NCBI RefSeq assembly: GCF_003208655.1
Contig: NZ_QKLU01000007.1
Location: 1 to 64,000, forward strand
Direction of reading: 5' to 3'
DNA length: 64,000 nt
Source: Pedobacter nutrimenti
GTDB lineage: Bacteria > Bacteroidota > Bacteroidia > Sphingobacteriales > Sphingobacteriaceae
Made by a program: the position numbers and the translations under genes. The notes under the pieces are model-generated. The model was not told the DNA's origin and ran no database searches. It worked only from the letters and a program-made list of their open reading frames with translations. The first letter of the stretch is position 1, and each line of letters begins with the position of its first letter. Positions 51,501 through 60,038 of the stretch are shown piece after piece.

Positions 51501-51634
51501 GGAAAAACGGTTTGGCGTGGGTAATCATTGGCGGTTTGCTTTCTTCATTAGCATTGACGGTTTATTTAGTGCCAATGGTGTACTACGGAGTAGATAGAAT
51601 GAAAGAAAAATTGGGTTCAAATAAAAAACAATAA
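48536..51634 (+). CDS. RND efflux permease, HAE1 (AcrB-like) family
   Basis: The 1032-residue protein has the complete RND layout of twelve membrane helices and two large periplasmic loops. The start is IKRPSLIIVLFSVFALLGII. In helix 4 the motif GILVDDATVVLENIQRHL carries the two proton-relay Asp residues. The sequence ends GGLLSSLALTVYLVPMVYY. The AcrB-like motif set points to drugs or organic compounds, not heavy metals (compare the second RND gene at 54051). Control by the TetR protein upstream is likely. Confidence 0.95.
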   Translation: MNITEISIKRPSLIIVLFSVFALLGIIGYKNLSYELMPDFNQPVVVIKTVYPGAEPNEVETSVSRKIEDALSNLEGVDYLLTKSLPNASIIIANLKYGTDLDKTMQDAQRYIDNIRKDLPNDIQNPVMSKVSPNDLPIMSVSATSNLEPTDFYQKMKDDYLPQIQQLKGVAEIAILGGEEREIQIKVDKEKLKLYKISLYQVVEAVNRSGIDLPAGKLQTDTENNSVRLVGKFNTINDIQNVQVAMPFPNSPVYVKDIAEVTDGIKEITSYSRYNSKNGIGLMIKKQGDANAVDVSKLIREKFQSIEKQNANADVKFVVTDDSTDNTIAAVNSVVFDLILAVILVSLVMLLFLRSFRNSLIVLVAIPTSLITAFAVMWLWGYTLNLMTLLAMSLIIGILVDDATVVLENIQRHLDMGKEKRTAAMDGRMEIGFSALSITLVDVVVFLPILFLQVFVADMLKQFSVVVITSTLTSLLVGFTLTPWLASRIGKKEDLQPTNFFNRFLLWFEHQLDQFINWYGRTLNWVLHHKLIFTGFVLLLFVGTVAMMKQGIIGKELISTGDQGKFRLALEFDKSTSIQQNNLVSEKIENYILKQPEVSTVFSNVGGPSTGIGSLGVGSANKTEFTIQLKSRKETNNLSTETFMRKLRTDLQKEYSGINFSMIALGLIPRSAPIEITLSGSDLDQVMQTGNDLKTVIEKIPGADNVRLSVEAGSPELKVIPDKDKMQRLGLNTAYVGMNLRTAFTGNDDATLTENGTEYPVRIWLDKFSRKNYDDVNQLNIINPMGIPIEVSQFATIERDNSPSLLERKDRQPAVTLTSDALGRPSGTVADDVVAYLKNNPLPNGIQMTWGSDIKRQNDSFGALGSVLLISFLLIYLIMVALYDSYIYPFVALFAIPVAAIGAFLALNLSLSNLSLFALLGLIMLMGLVTKNSILIVDFTNHLKAEGKHYQEALITAGKERMRPILMTTLSMAIGMLPIALASGTAAEWKNGLAWVIIGGLLSSLALTVYLVPMVYYGVDRMKEKLGSNKKQ

Positions 51635-51637
51635 TAA

Positions 51638-52087
51638 ATGAAAGCAACAATTTTTATTATACTGACAGTTGGGTTATGTTTTTTTCTCTGTTCATTTTCG
51701 GAAAATCAGGCAGAAACCTACACCTTGACCGTTAAGGTAGAAAATTTACGAAATTCAAAGGGTGTTGTTCAATTCGCCCTCTATAACAAAGATAATTCAA
51801 TCCCCGATGAAGATTACAAAAAATATTACCGATTAGAGAAAGCGAAAATTGTAAATGGCAAATCTGAAATTACTTTTAAAAGCCTGCCCCAAGGGAGATA
51901 TGCCGTAAATATTTTACACGATGAAAACAATAACGGAAAGATTGATAAAGGTTTGCTTTTACCCAAAGAGGGAATTGGATTTTCCAATTATCAGTCAATA
52001 GGTTTACGAAACAGGCCTAATTTTTCCAAAGCAAGTTTTGAATTGAACGCAGACAAGACAATTGACGTAACAGTAATTTATATGTAA
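51638..52087 (+). CDS. DUF2141 secreted protein
   Basis: The 149-residue protein has a signal peptide (FIILTVGLCFFLCSFSENQA) and a DUF2141 beta-sandwich with KGVVQFALYNKDNS and an AVNILHDENNNGKIDKGLLL motif that could bind calcium. It lies 3 bases after the RND stop and ends the operon. The family is common in Bacteroidota as a periplasmic protein of unknown role. Confidence 0.88.
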   Translation: MKATIFIILTVGLCFFLCSFSENQAETYTLTVKVENLRNSKGVVQFALYNKDNSIPDEDYKKYYRLEKAKIVNGKSEITFKSLPQGRYAVNILHDENNNGKIDKGLLLPKEGIGFSNYQSIGLRNRPNFSKASFELNADKTIDVTVIYM

Positions 52088-52320
52088 ACAAATGAAAGAT
52101 GTTTTATGGGGTGGACATATAAACACATAGAGAAAGTAAACTTAATTCTTTGGGGATTGAGGTTGTAGAACCCCTTTGAGATAAAACGTCAAAAGAGCAA
52201 TAAATGACTTTTTTAAACCAAAAATTCAAGCAAAAATAATTGTTACACAACCGGATAAATTAAGCAAGTATTTAAGAGTTATTCTGGGGTAATCAATTAA
52301 TTACAAAAGTGATAATTTGA

Positions 52321-53148
52321 ATGACAGAATATTTTAAGAAAATATCAGATGAATTAGATGAAGAAATAAAAGAATTGGCATACGAGCAGGGAAATGTCTT
52401 AGCTTCCTATGAGAAAGCAATTGAACTCATTTTAAGCAAGACTACTGAACTGAAAGAATATGTATTGAAAACTGGATTTGAAAACGAGCAGGAAGAAATA
52501 CATTTTTTCAAATATCAGAAACCAGCCATTATCGCTCAACTCATTTATTACAATGCCATCTATAAAATTGAGGCAAGAAAACCCTATGGAACGAAATCTA
52601 TAAGAAAATACCTCAACAAAGAACTCAAAAAATTAAAGAGGTTCTTTGATAATAACCTCGATTTCTATAAGTACTATCGTAGCAATAATTCCTTTCTTGA
52701 TGAAAATTTTTTTGTGCGGGGTAAGCACGATATTAAGTTATGGCTGGACACTTATTACTTTCAATCTGACCAAACCTTTTCCACTTCACATGACTATAAG
52801 GTTGCCAAGATAATCGCCAACGACTTGATACAGGTGTATATCGAAGACCAACTGTACAGCAAAACCCAAGACAGTAAATCAGTAGCCACGCAAAAGCTGA
52901 ATTGGACGGGAAGTAAAACCGCCATGATAGAGCTAATTTATGCACTGAATTGTCAAGGCGTTTTCGATAACGGCAATAGCGATATAAGACTGATAGCGCA
53001 ATATTTTGAGAATACGTTTAATATCGAATTAGGCAATTTCTATCAAACGTTTTTGGAATTGCGAACCCGAAAAATAAACCGGACAAAATTTCTTGATGAA
53101 CTCCGGGACGGGCTTTTAAAGAAAATGGATGAACAGGACGAAAAGTAG
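52321..53148 (+). CDS. rteC: RteC family regulator
   Basis: The 275-residue protein resembles RteC of CTnDOT: an all-helical N-terminal part (ISDELDEEIKELAYEQGNVL) with YQKPAIIAQLIYYNAIYKIE and, in the C-terminal half, the LNWTGSKTAMIELIYALNCQ motif followed by FYQTFLELRTRK. RteC activates excision genes in tetracycline-responsive CTnDOT. Here RteA and RteB are not in the window. The 233-bp gap upstream shows no clear promoter beyond AT-richness. Confidence 0.85.
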   Translation: MTEYFKKISDELDEEIKELAYEQGNVLASYEKAIELILSKTTELKEYVLKTGFENEQEEIHFFKYQKPAIIAQLIYYNAIYKIEARKPYGTKSIRKYLNKELKKLKRFFDNNLDFYKYYRSNNSFLDENFFVRGKHDIKLWLDTYYFQSDQTFSTSHDYKVAKIIANDLIQVYIEDQLYSKTQDSKSVATQKLNWTGSKTAMIELIYALNCQGVFDNGNSDIRLIAQYFENTFNIELGNFYQTFLELRTRKINRTKFLDELRDGLLKKMDEQDEK

Positions 53149-53175
53149 GACCAGTCACCAAAAGTAATATCTCCC

Positions 53176-53204
53176 AAATCATTCCTATTTTGGAATGATT
53201 TTTT
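53176..53204. terminator. Terminator after rteC
   Basis: A 10-bp perfect stem AAATCATTCC/GGAATGATTT with a 6-base loop followed by TTTTTT. It begins 27 bases after the rteC stop. The rest of the gap to 53372 shows no gene. Confidence 0.85.
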
Positions 53205-53372
53205 CATTAATTCAATTCATATTGTTTAACAAAAATAGCAAATTTTGGGTTTTCCACCAGTGTTTATAGTTCCAATTTTTTCTGTTATGGCATATAAAAT
53301 GGCTACATATATTGAATTTATTTTGAACAATTTAAAATAGCATATACCAGTAAATAGCATTATATTTTTAAG

Positions 53373-53380
53373 TACCTTTG
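53373..53380 (+). promoter_or_regulatory. TACCTTTG promoter box of the metal-efflux leader gene
   Basis: The box fits TAnnTTTG and ends 5 bases before the ATG at 53386, so this mRNA may be leaderless. No clear -33 element is visible. Confidence 0.5.
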
Positions 53381-53385
53381 CTTCA

Positions 53386-53769
53386 ATGAGGAAGATGATA
53401 GCCATATTTTTTTTATCAGTCTATCTGACTGCTTTTACACCTTTCAAAGAGGTGTGGAAGTTGCCTGTGCTGATAGAGCATTTTATGGAGCATCGTGCGC
53501 AAGATCCTTCTATTTCTGTTTTGGCCTTCCTGGATATGCACTATATGCACGGCAGTCCACATGATGCCGATTATGACCGGGATATGCAATTGCCTTTTAA
53601 AATGGTTGCACACACCTCTTTAGTCACCTTTGTTATTCCATCTGTATCTACACATTTTCAAATAGTCCCTCCTTTTTACAATAAGAAAGAAAAACCGCTT
53701 TTATACAATTCAACAGCGTATTCTTTCAACTACCAAAATTCTATCTGGCAGCCTCCGAGAGCCTGTTAA
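53386..53769 (+). CDS. Small secreted-type protein ahead of the metal efflux genes
   Basis: The 127-residue protein has a hydrophobic signal-like start (IAIFFLSVYLTAFTPFKEVW) and then a histidine-rich segment (LIEHFMEHRAQD, LDMHYMHGSPHDADYDRD). Similar genes commonly precede CusA-type genes in Bacteroidota, but no function is established. Histidines could bind metal. Its promoter box and position upstream of the CusA gene suggest it is co-regulated with the pump. Confidence 0.65.
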   Translation: MRKMIAIFFLSVYLTAFTPFKEVWKLPVLIEHFMEHRAQDPSISVLAFLDMHYMHGSPHDADYDRDMQLPFKMVAHTSLVTFVIPSVSTHFQIVPPFYNKKEKPLLYNSTAYSFNYQNSIWQPPRAC

Positions 53770-54050
53770 TGTTTTTTTTCTCACAGAACGTTCCTGTTTT
53801 GATTTAACAGCACTACAACAATAGTCTGGACGCTATTCTTATGTTGAATAAGATAGCCATTCTGTTTGCAATACTATCTCAAAGTAGTATTGTGAACTGT
53901 AACTGATGTTTTGTCTCTTTTAGATTGTCTATACTTTCTGCAAGGGGCTAAATAATCTTGCTACATACTATTGTTCCGATGTGCGGCTAATCATTGCGCA
54001 GGTATTCTTCTGTGAGCCAAATTATCGTTAACAAATTCCAGAAGAAATTT
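53770..54050. other. Leader region of the CusA gene with two hairpins
   Basis: No gene is seen in this 281-bp gap. It holds two neat stems: CTAT-CTTAT/ATAAG-ATAG (about 53833-53855, one bulged base) and CAATACTA/TAGTATTG with an 8-base loop (53869-53892). They could be part of a metal-responsive leader or operators. No T-run follows either. Confidence 0.45.
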
Positions 54051-57000
54051 ATGCTAAATAGAATTATTGAGTTTTCCGTAAGGAACAAACTCATTGTAGG
54101 GCTATTGGTAATCGCCCTGATAGTCATAGGTGCTTATCAAACCACCAGATTACCTATTGATGCTGTGCCGGATATTACCAATAACCAGGTGCAGGTCATC
54201 ACCATTGCTCCTTCTTTCGGAGCCACTGATATTGAAAGACTGGTAACCTTTCCCATCGAACAGGCAAACAGCAATATTTCCGGCTTAAAGGAGATCCGCA
54301 GCTTTTCCCGGTTCGGGCTTTCGCTGGTAACCATTGTTTTTGAAGATGGTATTGATATTTATTGGGCAAGGCAGCAGGTGGCGGAACGTCTGCAACAGGT
54401 GCAAAGCCAAATCCCCCCAGGCATCGGTACACCGGCATTAGGCCCCATATCAACGGGATTGGGAGAAATATATCAATATGTGGTACGTCCGAAAAAAGGT
54501 TTTGAAAAAAAATACGACATCACCGAACTGCGTACCATTCAGGACTGGATTGTGCGCCGCCAGTTATTGGGCGTAAAAGGCGTAGCCGAAGTCAGCAGTT
54601 TTGGCGGCAAGCTGAAGCAATATGAAATAGCCGTAAACGCCGACAAATTACACGCCCACGGCATCAGCATCAAAGATGTGTTTGCTTCACTGGAAGCCAA
54701 CAACCAGAATACGGGAGGCGCTTACATCGAAAAAGGCCCCACCGTCCTGTATATCCGTAGTGAAGGGCTGATAGGCACTATTGAAGATATTCAGAACATA
54801 GCCATTACAAACAGACCCGATCAGCCACCACTTTTTATTCGTGACGTTGCTGCTGTAAAAATGGGCTATGCCACCCGTTACGGCGCTGTGTGCTATAATG
54901 ACGAGGGCGAAGTGGCCGGTGCCGTGGTGATGATGCTGAAAGGCGAAAACAGCAGCCAGGTCATTAAAAACGTAAAAGAACGCATCGCCCAAATTCAAAA
55001 GACACTGCCCCAGGGTGTGGTGATCGAACCGTTCCTTGACCGCACAAAGATGGTCAACAATGCTATCGGAACCGTTGAGCATAACCTGATGGAGGGTGCG
55101 CTCATTGTTGTGTTTGTGCTGGTGATATTTCTTGGAAATATCCGTGCGGGTTTATTGGTTGCATCGGTTATTCCGTTGGCTATGCTATTTGCCATCTGTA
55201 TGATGAACCTGTTTGGCGTAAGCGGTAATCTGATGAGCCTCGGTGCGCTGGATTTCGGCCTGATCATCGATGGCGCGGTAATCATCGTGGAAGCGGTAAT
55301 GCACCAGATAGCACATAATAAACATTTCCGACAGATAGGTGGCATTTCCAAAGAAGAAATGAACGGAACCGTTACCACTGCCGCCGGTAAAATGATGAAC
55401 AGCGCCGTGTTCGGGCAGATCATCATCCTTATTGTTTATCTGCCTATTCTTTCCTTACAGGGCATAGAGGGCAAGATGTTCAAGCCGATGGCGCAAACCG
55501 TGGCCTTTGCCTTATTGGGTGCATTTTTACTATCACTTACCTATATTCCAATGATGAGCTCGCTGGTACTGAAAAGAAAAAGCAGTACAAAAGTGAACTA
55601 TTCCGACCGGATGATGGCGGCCATTGAAGCATTTTATCAAAAGATGTTACTCCGGGCATTGCGGCTGCCCAAACTTATCCTTTCATTGGTTGCAGTACTT
55701 TTCATTGTTTCAGTTTTTATTCTTTCCCGTTTGGGTGGCGAGTTTATTCCCTCCCTGGAAGAGGGTGATTTTGCCGTAGATACCCGTGTGCTTACCGGCA
55801 GCAATTTGAACACAACAATCGAGCATACGCAGAAAGCCGCACACCTTTTAAAGACAAAGTTCCCGGAAGTAATAAAAGTGGTTACCAAGATTGGCAGCGG
55901 TGAAGTACCTACCGACCCTATGCCAATGGAAGCCAGTGATATGATGGTGATCCTGAAAGACAAAAAGGAATGGACTTCCGCAAAGACATTTCCCGAACTG
56001 GCAGAAAAAATGAGTAAGGCGCTACAGGATGTTCCGGGCATCACCGCAGGTTTTCAGTACCCGGTGCAGATGCGTTTTAATGAACTAATGACCGGTGCCA
56101 GGCAGGATGTGGTATTAAAGATTTATGGGGAGAACCTGGATACACTGGCTGCTACAGCAGCACAGTTGGGAAAAGTGGTGAATACCGTACAAGGAGCGGA
56201 AAACCTTTATGTGGAACCGGTTACAGGAATGCCGCAGGTAATTATTCAATACAACCGGCCGCTTATTGCACAGTATCATTTGTCCATTGCCGACATCAAC
56301 AATATAGTAAACACGGCATTTGCCGGGCAAAGCAGCGGGCTGGTTTTTGAAGGTGAAAAACGTTTTGATCTGGTGGTTCGACTGGATGCCAATGACCGCA
56401 AGCGACTGGAAGATGTAAAACGTTTGCTGATACCTACCGCCCAGGGCAACCAAATACCACTTTCGCAACTGGCCGATGTACAGATCAAGGAAGGGCCTAA
56501 CCAGATACAGCGTGAAAATGCCCAGCGCCGTATCATAGTCGGTTTCAATGTCAAAGGCCGGGATGTGCAGAGTATCGTGAAAGAACTTCAGCAAAAAGTA
56601 GCGCAACAAGTAAAATTGCCCGTAGGGTATCACATTACTTATGGAGGTTCTTTTGAAAATCTGAACCAGGCCAAAGAGCGGCTGATGATTGCTGTTCCGG
56701 TGGCATTGGTGCTGATTTTCATCCTGCTTTTCTTTGCTTTCAGGTCTGTTAAAGAGAGCCTGCTTATCTATACAGCCATTCCTCTGTCCATTATCGGTGG
56801 TGTATTGCTACTGGCTGCCCGTGGTATGCCGTTCAGCATTAGTGCCGGTGTTGGGTTTATTGCCCTGTTTGGTGTGGCAGTACTGAACGGGATTGTACTT
56901 ATTTCGGAGTTCAAACGCATTAAAAACGCAGGTTTGACCAACATTTCCCGCATCGTGGTTTATGGCACTAAAATCAGGTTACGTCCCATCCTGATGACCG

Positions 57001-58382
57001 CAAGCGTTGCATCACTGGGCTTTTTGCCGATGGCTTTGAGCAACGGAGCAGGAGCCGAAGTGCAGCGTCCGCTGGCAACAGTTGTAATCGGCGGATTACT
57101 GATTGCTACGCTGCTTACTTTGTTTGTGCTTCCGCTATTGTATATCCTGTTTGAAAAAGGCATCAAAATCAAAAACAAAGCGGTCGTTATACTGTTCATC
57201 GGCTTGCTATCTGCCGGAACAGTAAGCGCACAGACACCGGTTAGCTTAGATGAGGCGATCCATATTGCCATAAAGAACAACCTCCAGGTAAAAAATGAAA
57301 AACTGGTTTCGGAATATAGTAAAGCCCTGGTAAAATCGGGTGCCAATATCCCTCAAATGGCGGTTACGGCTGATTTCGGTCAGATCAACAGTGCGTATAA
57401 TGACACCCGGTTTGGCGTGTCGCAGAGTTTTGCATTTCCTTCTGTTTACCAAAAACAAAACAGGGTTCTTGAAGAAGAATACAAGCAGAGCCTGCTGAAT
57501 ATTTCACTGAAAGAATATGAGTTGAAAAAAGCCGTAACCCAAACATTTTTCACCCTCCTTTATTGGGAAAAGAAAGAAGCATTACTGCTTGGGGCAGATA
57601 GTTTGTACAGTGGATTTTATGAAAAGGCAAAACTGCGCTTGCAAAATGGCGAAAGCAATATATTGGAAAAAACAATTGCAGAAAGCCAGAAAGCAGCTAT
57701 CGCCATACAGTTGCAGCAGGTAAGGCAGGAGCTGAATACAATGGGCATCCGTTTGAGGTTCCTGTTGAACACAGATACCCCTATGCAACCGGCAGATGAC
57801 AGTAAAATACCTGTTTTATCTTCTAATTCCGGCAACGATCATCCTTTATTGCAAATATTAAAACAACAGCAAGCTATTGCGATAGCACAGACCAAAGCTG
57901 AACGGGCAAAACTATTGCCTGATCTGATGCTGGGTTATAACAACAACAGTTTTAAAGGCACAGGTCCCGACAATAATTCCTATGGCACGGCTAACCGGTT
58001 CCATTCCGTACAGATTGGCATTGGCATTCCTGTTTTTGCGCAGGCGCAAAAAGCCAGGGTGAAAGCATCCCGTATAGCTGAAAATATTGCAGAAGGTCGG
58101 CTTGCAGCCGAAACGGCCGCATTGAAGAGTAAATACGAGGAACTGCTTTCCGCCTATGATAACAATATAGCTATTGTCAGGTATTTTGAAACCACCGGGC
58201 TGAAAAATGCAGCTACCATCGTTGCTACAGCGCAGAAGCAGTTCCTGGGTGGCGAAATCAATTACCTGGACTGGGTAATGCTGATGAACCAGGCTATTGC
58301 AATACGGAGCAATTATGCCGATGCGGTCAATACGCTTTGCCAGTCCATTATATCCATCAATTATCTCAATCTAAATCCATAA
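54051..58382 (+). CDS. CusA/CzcA heavy-metal RND permease fused to a TolC domain
   Basis: I chose ATG 54051 (preceded by AGAAG), giving 1443 residues; an earlier TTG frame is less likely. Residues 1 to about 1040 are an HME-type RND pump: LSLGALDFGLIIDGAVIIVE-like motif in helix 4 and IALFGVAVLNGIVLISEFKR in the second half. From about residue 1055 (AQTPVSLDEAIHIAIKNNLQ) a TolC-like outer-membrane domain follows. The fusion of pump and duct is characteristic of Bacteroidota CzcA proteins. It would export copper, silver, cobalt, zinc or cadmium from the periplasm or cytoplasm. Confidence 0.92.
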   Translation: MLNRIIEFSVRNKLIVGLLVIALIVIGAYQTTRLPIDAVPDITNNQVQVITIAPSFGATDIERLVTFPIEQANSNISGLKEIRSFSRFGLSLVTIVFEDGIDIYWARQQVAERLQQVQSQIPPGIGTPALGPISTGLGEIYQYVVRPKKGFEKKYDITELRTIQDWIVRRQLLGVKGVAEVSSFGGKLKQYEIAVNADKLHAHGISIKDVFASLEANNQNTGGAYIEKGPTVLYIRSEGLIGTIEDIQNIAITNRPDQPPLFIRDVAAVKMGYATRYGAVCYNDEGEVAGAVVMMLKGENSSQVIKNVKERIAQIQKTLPQGVVIEPFLDRTKMVNNAIGTVEHNLMEGALIVVFVLVIFLGNIRAGLLVASVIPLAMLFAICMMNLFGVSGNLMSLGALDFGLIIDGAVIIVEAVMHQIAHNKHFRQIGGISKEEMNGTVTTAAGKMMNSAVFGQIIILIVYLPILSLQGIEGKMFKPMAQTVAFALLGAFLLSLTYIPMMSSLVLKRKSSTKVNYSDRMMAAIEAFYQKMLLRALRLPKLILSLVAVLFIVSVFILSRLGGEFIPSLEEGDFAVDTRVLTGSNLNTTIEHTQKAAHLLKTKFPEVIKVVTKIGSGEVPTDPMPMEASDMMVILKDKKEWTSAKTFPELAEKMSKALQDVPGITAGFQYPVQMRFNELMTGARQDVVLKIYGENLDTLAATAAQLGKVVNTVQGAENLYVEPVTGMPQVIIQYNRPLIAQYHLSIADINNIVNTAFAGQSSGLVFEGEKRFDLVVRLDANDRKRLEDVKRLLIPTAQGNQIPLSQLADVQIKEGPNQIQRENAQRRIIVGFNVKGRDVQSIVKELQQKVAQQVKLPVGYHITYGGSFENLNQAKERLMIAVPVALVLIFILLFFAFRSVKESLLIYTAIPLSIIGGVLLLAARGMPFSISAGVGFIALFGVAVLNGIVLISEFKRIKNAGLTNISRIVVYGTKIRLRPILMTASVASLGFLPMALSNGAGAEVQRPLATVVIGGLLIATLLTLFVLPLLYILFEKGIKIKNKAVVILFIGLLSAGTVSAQTPVSLDEAIHIAIKNNLQVKNEKLVSEYSKALVKSGANIPQMAVTADFGQINSAYNDTRFGVSQSFAFPSVYQKQNRVLEEEYKQSLLNISLKEYELKKAVTQTFFTLLYWEKKEALLLGADSLYSGFYEKAKLRLQNGESNILEKTIAESQKAAIAIQLQQVRQELNTMGIRLRFLLNTDTPMQPADDSKIPVLSSNSGNDHPLLQILKQQQAIAIAQTKAERAKLLPDLMLGYNNNSFKGTGPDNNSYGTANRFHSVQIGIGIPVFAQAQKARVKASRIAENIAEGRLAAETAALKSKYEELLSAYDNNIAIVRYFETTGLKNAATIVATAQKQFLGGEINYLDWVMLMNQAIAIRSNYADAVNTLCQSIISINYLNLNP

Positions 58383-58384
58383 TT

Positions 58385-59551
58385 ATGCTTTTATCAGCAA
58401 TCCATATAAAAAAATCAGCCCCATTAAAATGTGTCTTACTGTTGGCTGTCCTGGCATTTTCCCAATGCAAAAACAAATCTGCGGATGCCGAGAAGCCAGC
58501 CGTCAAAGGAGAAAACAATGTGGTCATATTAACCGATGCACAACTGAAAAACGCACCGGTAACCACTACACAGCTTTCCGACAGGAATATTGCCACCCAA
58601 TTAAAGCTCAATGGCAAGATAGACGTGCCACCCCAAAGTTTGGTTTCGGTAAGTGTGCCGCTGGGAGGTTATCTGAAAAATACCAAACTATTACCGGGAA
58701 TGCAGGTAAAAAAGGGCGAAGTAATCGCTGAACTGGAAGACCCGCAATACATCCGGTTGCAGCAGGATTACCTTCAGGCGAAATCAAAACTGCATTTTGC
58801 ACAACTGGATTACAACCGCCAAAAAAATCTGAATGAAAACCAGGCGGCGAGCGATAAAGTAATGCAACAGGCACAGGCAGAAATGGCTGGTCAGCAGATA
58901 CAGCTCAATGCACTGGCGCAGCAACTACGACTCATTAATATTAATCCTGATAAACTTTCAACAGCCACGATAGCTAAGGGTATCCGCATTTACAGCACCA
59001 TCAATGGTTTTGTAAGCAAGGTGAATGTGAACATTGGTAAATACGTCAACCCTTCAGAAGTATTGTTTGAACTCATTAATCCCGATGATATTCATTTGAA
59101 TTTGAGGGTATATGAGAAAGATATCAGCCATTTGAAAATCGGTCAGCAGGTAATTGCCTATACCAATAACGACCCCGGTAAAAAAATACCTGCTGAAATT
59201 ATTTTGATCAGTAAGGACATCGGAATGGACGGAACCGCTGATGTGCACTGTCATTTTCACCAGTATGATAATGGACTATTACCCGGAATGTACATGAATG
59301 CGGTCATAGAACTTCAATCCACTTTTTCACAGGCATTGCCCGAAGAAAGCATTGTTGATTTTGAAGGGAAAAGCTATGTGTTTGCGGTAAGCGGTAAGCA
59401 AAAATACACCATGCTGCCGGTTACACCTGGCACACAGGAAAACGGTTTCGTTCAGATACTGAACAGCGGTGAGCTGGCAGGAAAAAACATTGTGGTACAG
59501 AACGCTTATACGCTATTGATGAAACTCAAAAATGCAGCAGAAGATGAATAG
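58385..59551 (+). CDS. Metal efflux periplasmic adaptor (CusB/CzcB type)
   Basis: I chose ATG 58385, 2 bases after the previous stop, giving 388 residues. A lipoprotein signal (LLLAVLAFSQC) is followed by a hairpin domain (LQQDYLQAKSKLHFAQLDY) and lipoyl and barrel parts (MQVKKGEVIAELEDPQYI, VNIGKYVNPSEVLFELI). It joins the CusA-type pump to its TolC domain. It is tightly coupled to the CusA gene. Confidence 0.92.
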   Translation: MLLSAIHIKKSAPLKCVLLLAVLAFSQCKNKSADAEKPAVKGENNVVILTDAQLKNAPVTTTQLSDRNIATQLKLNGKIDVPPQSLVSVSVPLGGYLKNTKLLPGMQVKKGEVIAELEDPQYIRLQQDYLQAKSKLHFAQLDYNRQKNLNENQAASDKVMQQAQAEMAGQQIQLNALAQQLRLININPDKLSTATIAKGIRIYSTINGFVSKVNVNIGKYVNPSEVLFELINPDDIHLNLRVYEKDISHLKIGQQVIAYTNNDPGKKIPAEIILISKDIGMDGTADVHCHFHQYDNGLLPGMYMNAVIELQSTFSQALPEESIVDFEGKSYVFAVSGKQKYTMLPVTPGTQENGFVQILNSGELAGKNIVVQNAYTLLMKLKNAAEDE

Positions 59552-59593
59552 CTGCTATTGATAAATTAAATCACAATCTTAAAAATTAATAAA

Positions 59594-60037
59594 ATGAAAA
59601 ATGTAAGTGTAGCCATCCTACTGGCGTTATTTTCAAACATAGCCTTTTCGCAATCACGTTTCGATCAGGCTAAAAAAGAAGCTGCTGAAAAAAAGGAGCT
59701 GATCGTACTCAATTTTTCCGGGTCGGACTGGTGCGTTCCCTGCATTAAGCTCCATAAGAATATTATAGAAACCGAAGCATTTCAAAAACTGATTTCGGAT
59801 AACGCTGTGATATATCTCAATGCCGATTTCCCGAGAAGCAAAAAGAAACAGCCGACACAGGCCGTTAAAAAAGAAAATGCAGAACTGGCAGACCAGTACA
59901 ATCCGAACGGGATATTCCCTTATACGCTTTTGTTGGATGCAGAGGGTAAAATCTTAAAGACCTGGGAAGGATTGCCGGCCCAAAGTGCGGACGCTTTTAC
60001 AGGTGAAATACGGAATTTCTACAACAAAAAACATTAA
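59594..60037 (+). CDS. Secreted thioredoxin-like protein
   Basis: The 147-residue protein has a signal peptide (LLALFSNIAFSQ, about residue 20) and a thioredoxin-7-type fold with the redox motif FSGSDWCVPCIKLHKNI (CxxC at about 49-52). The cis-Pro region is GIFPYTLLLDAEG. It would act in the periplasm as a reductase. It lies 1 base from the ApbE gene and may help mature a thiol- or haem-carrying partner of the cluster. Confidence 0.88.
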   Translation: MKNVSVAILLALFSNIAFSQSRFDQAKKEAAEKKELIVLNFSGSDWCVPCIKLHKNIIETEAFQKLISDNAVIYLNADFPRSKKKQPTQAVKKENAELADQYNPNGIFPYTLLLDAEGKILKTWEGLPAQSADAFTGEIRNFYNKKH

Positions 60038-60038
60038 G

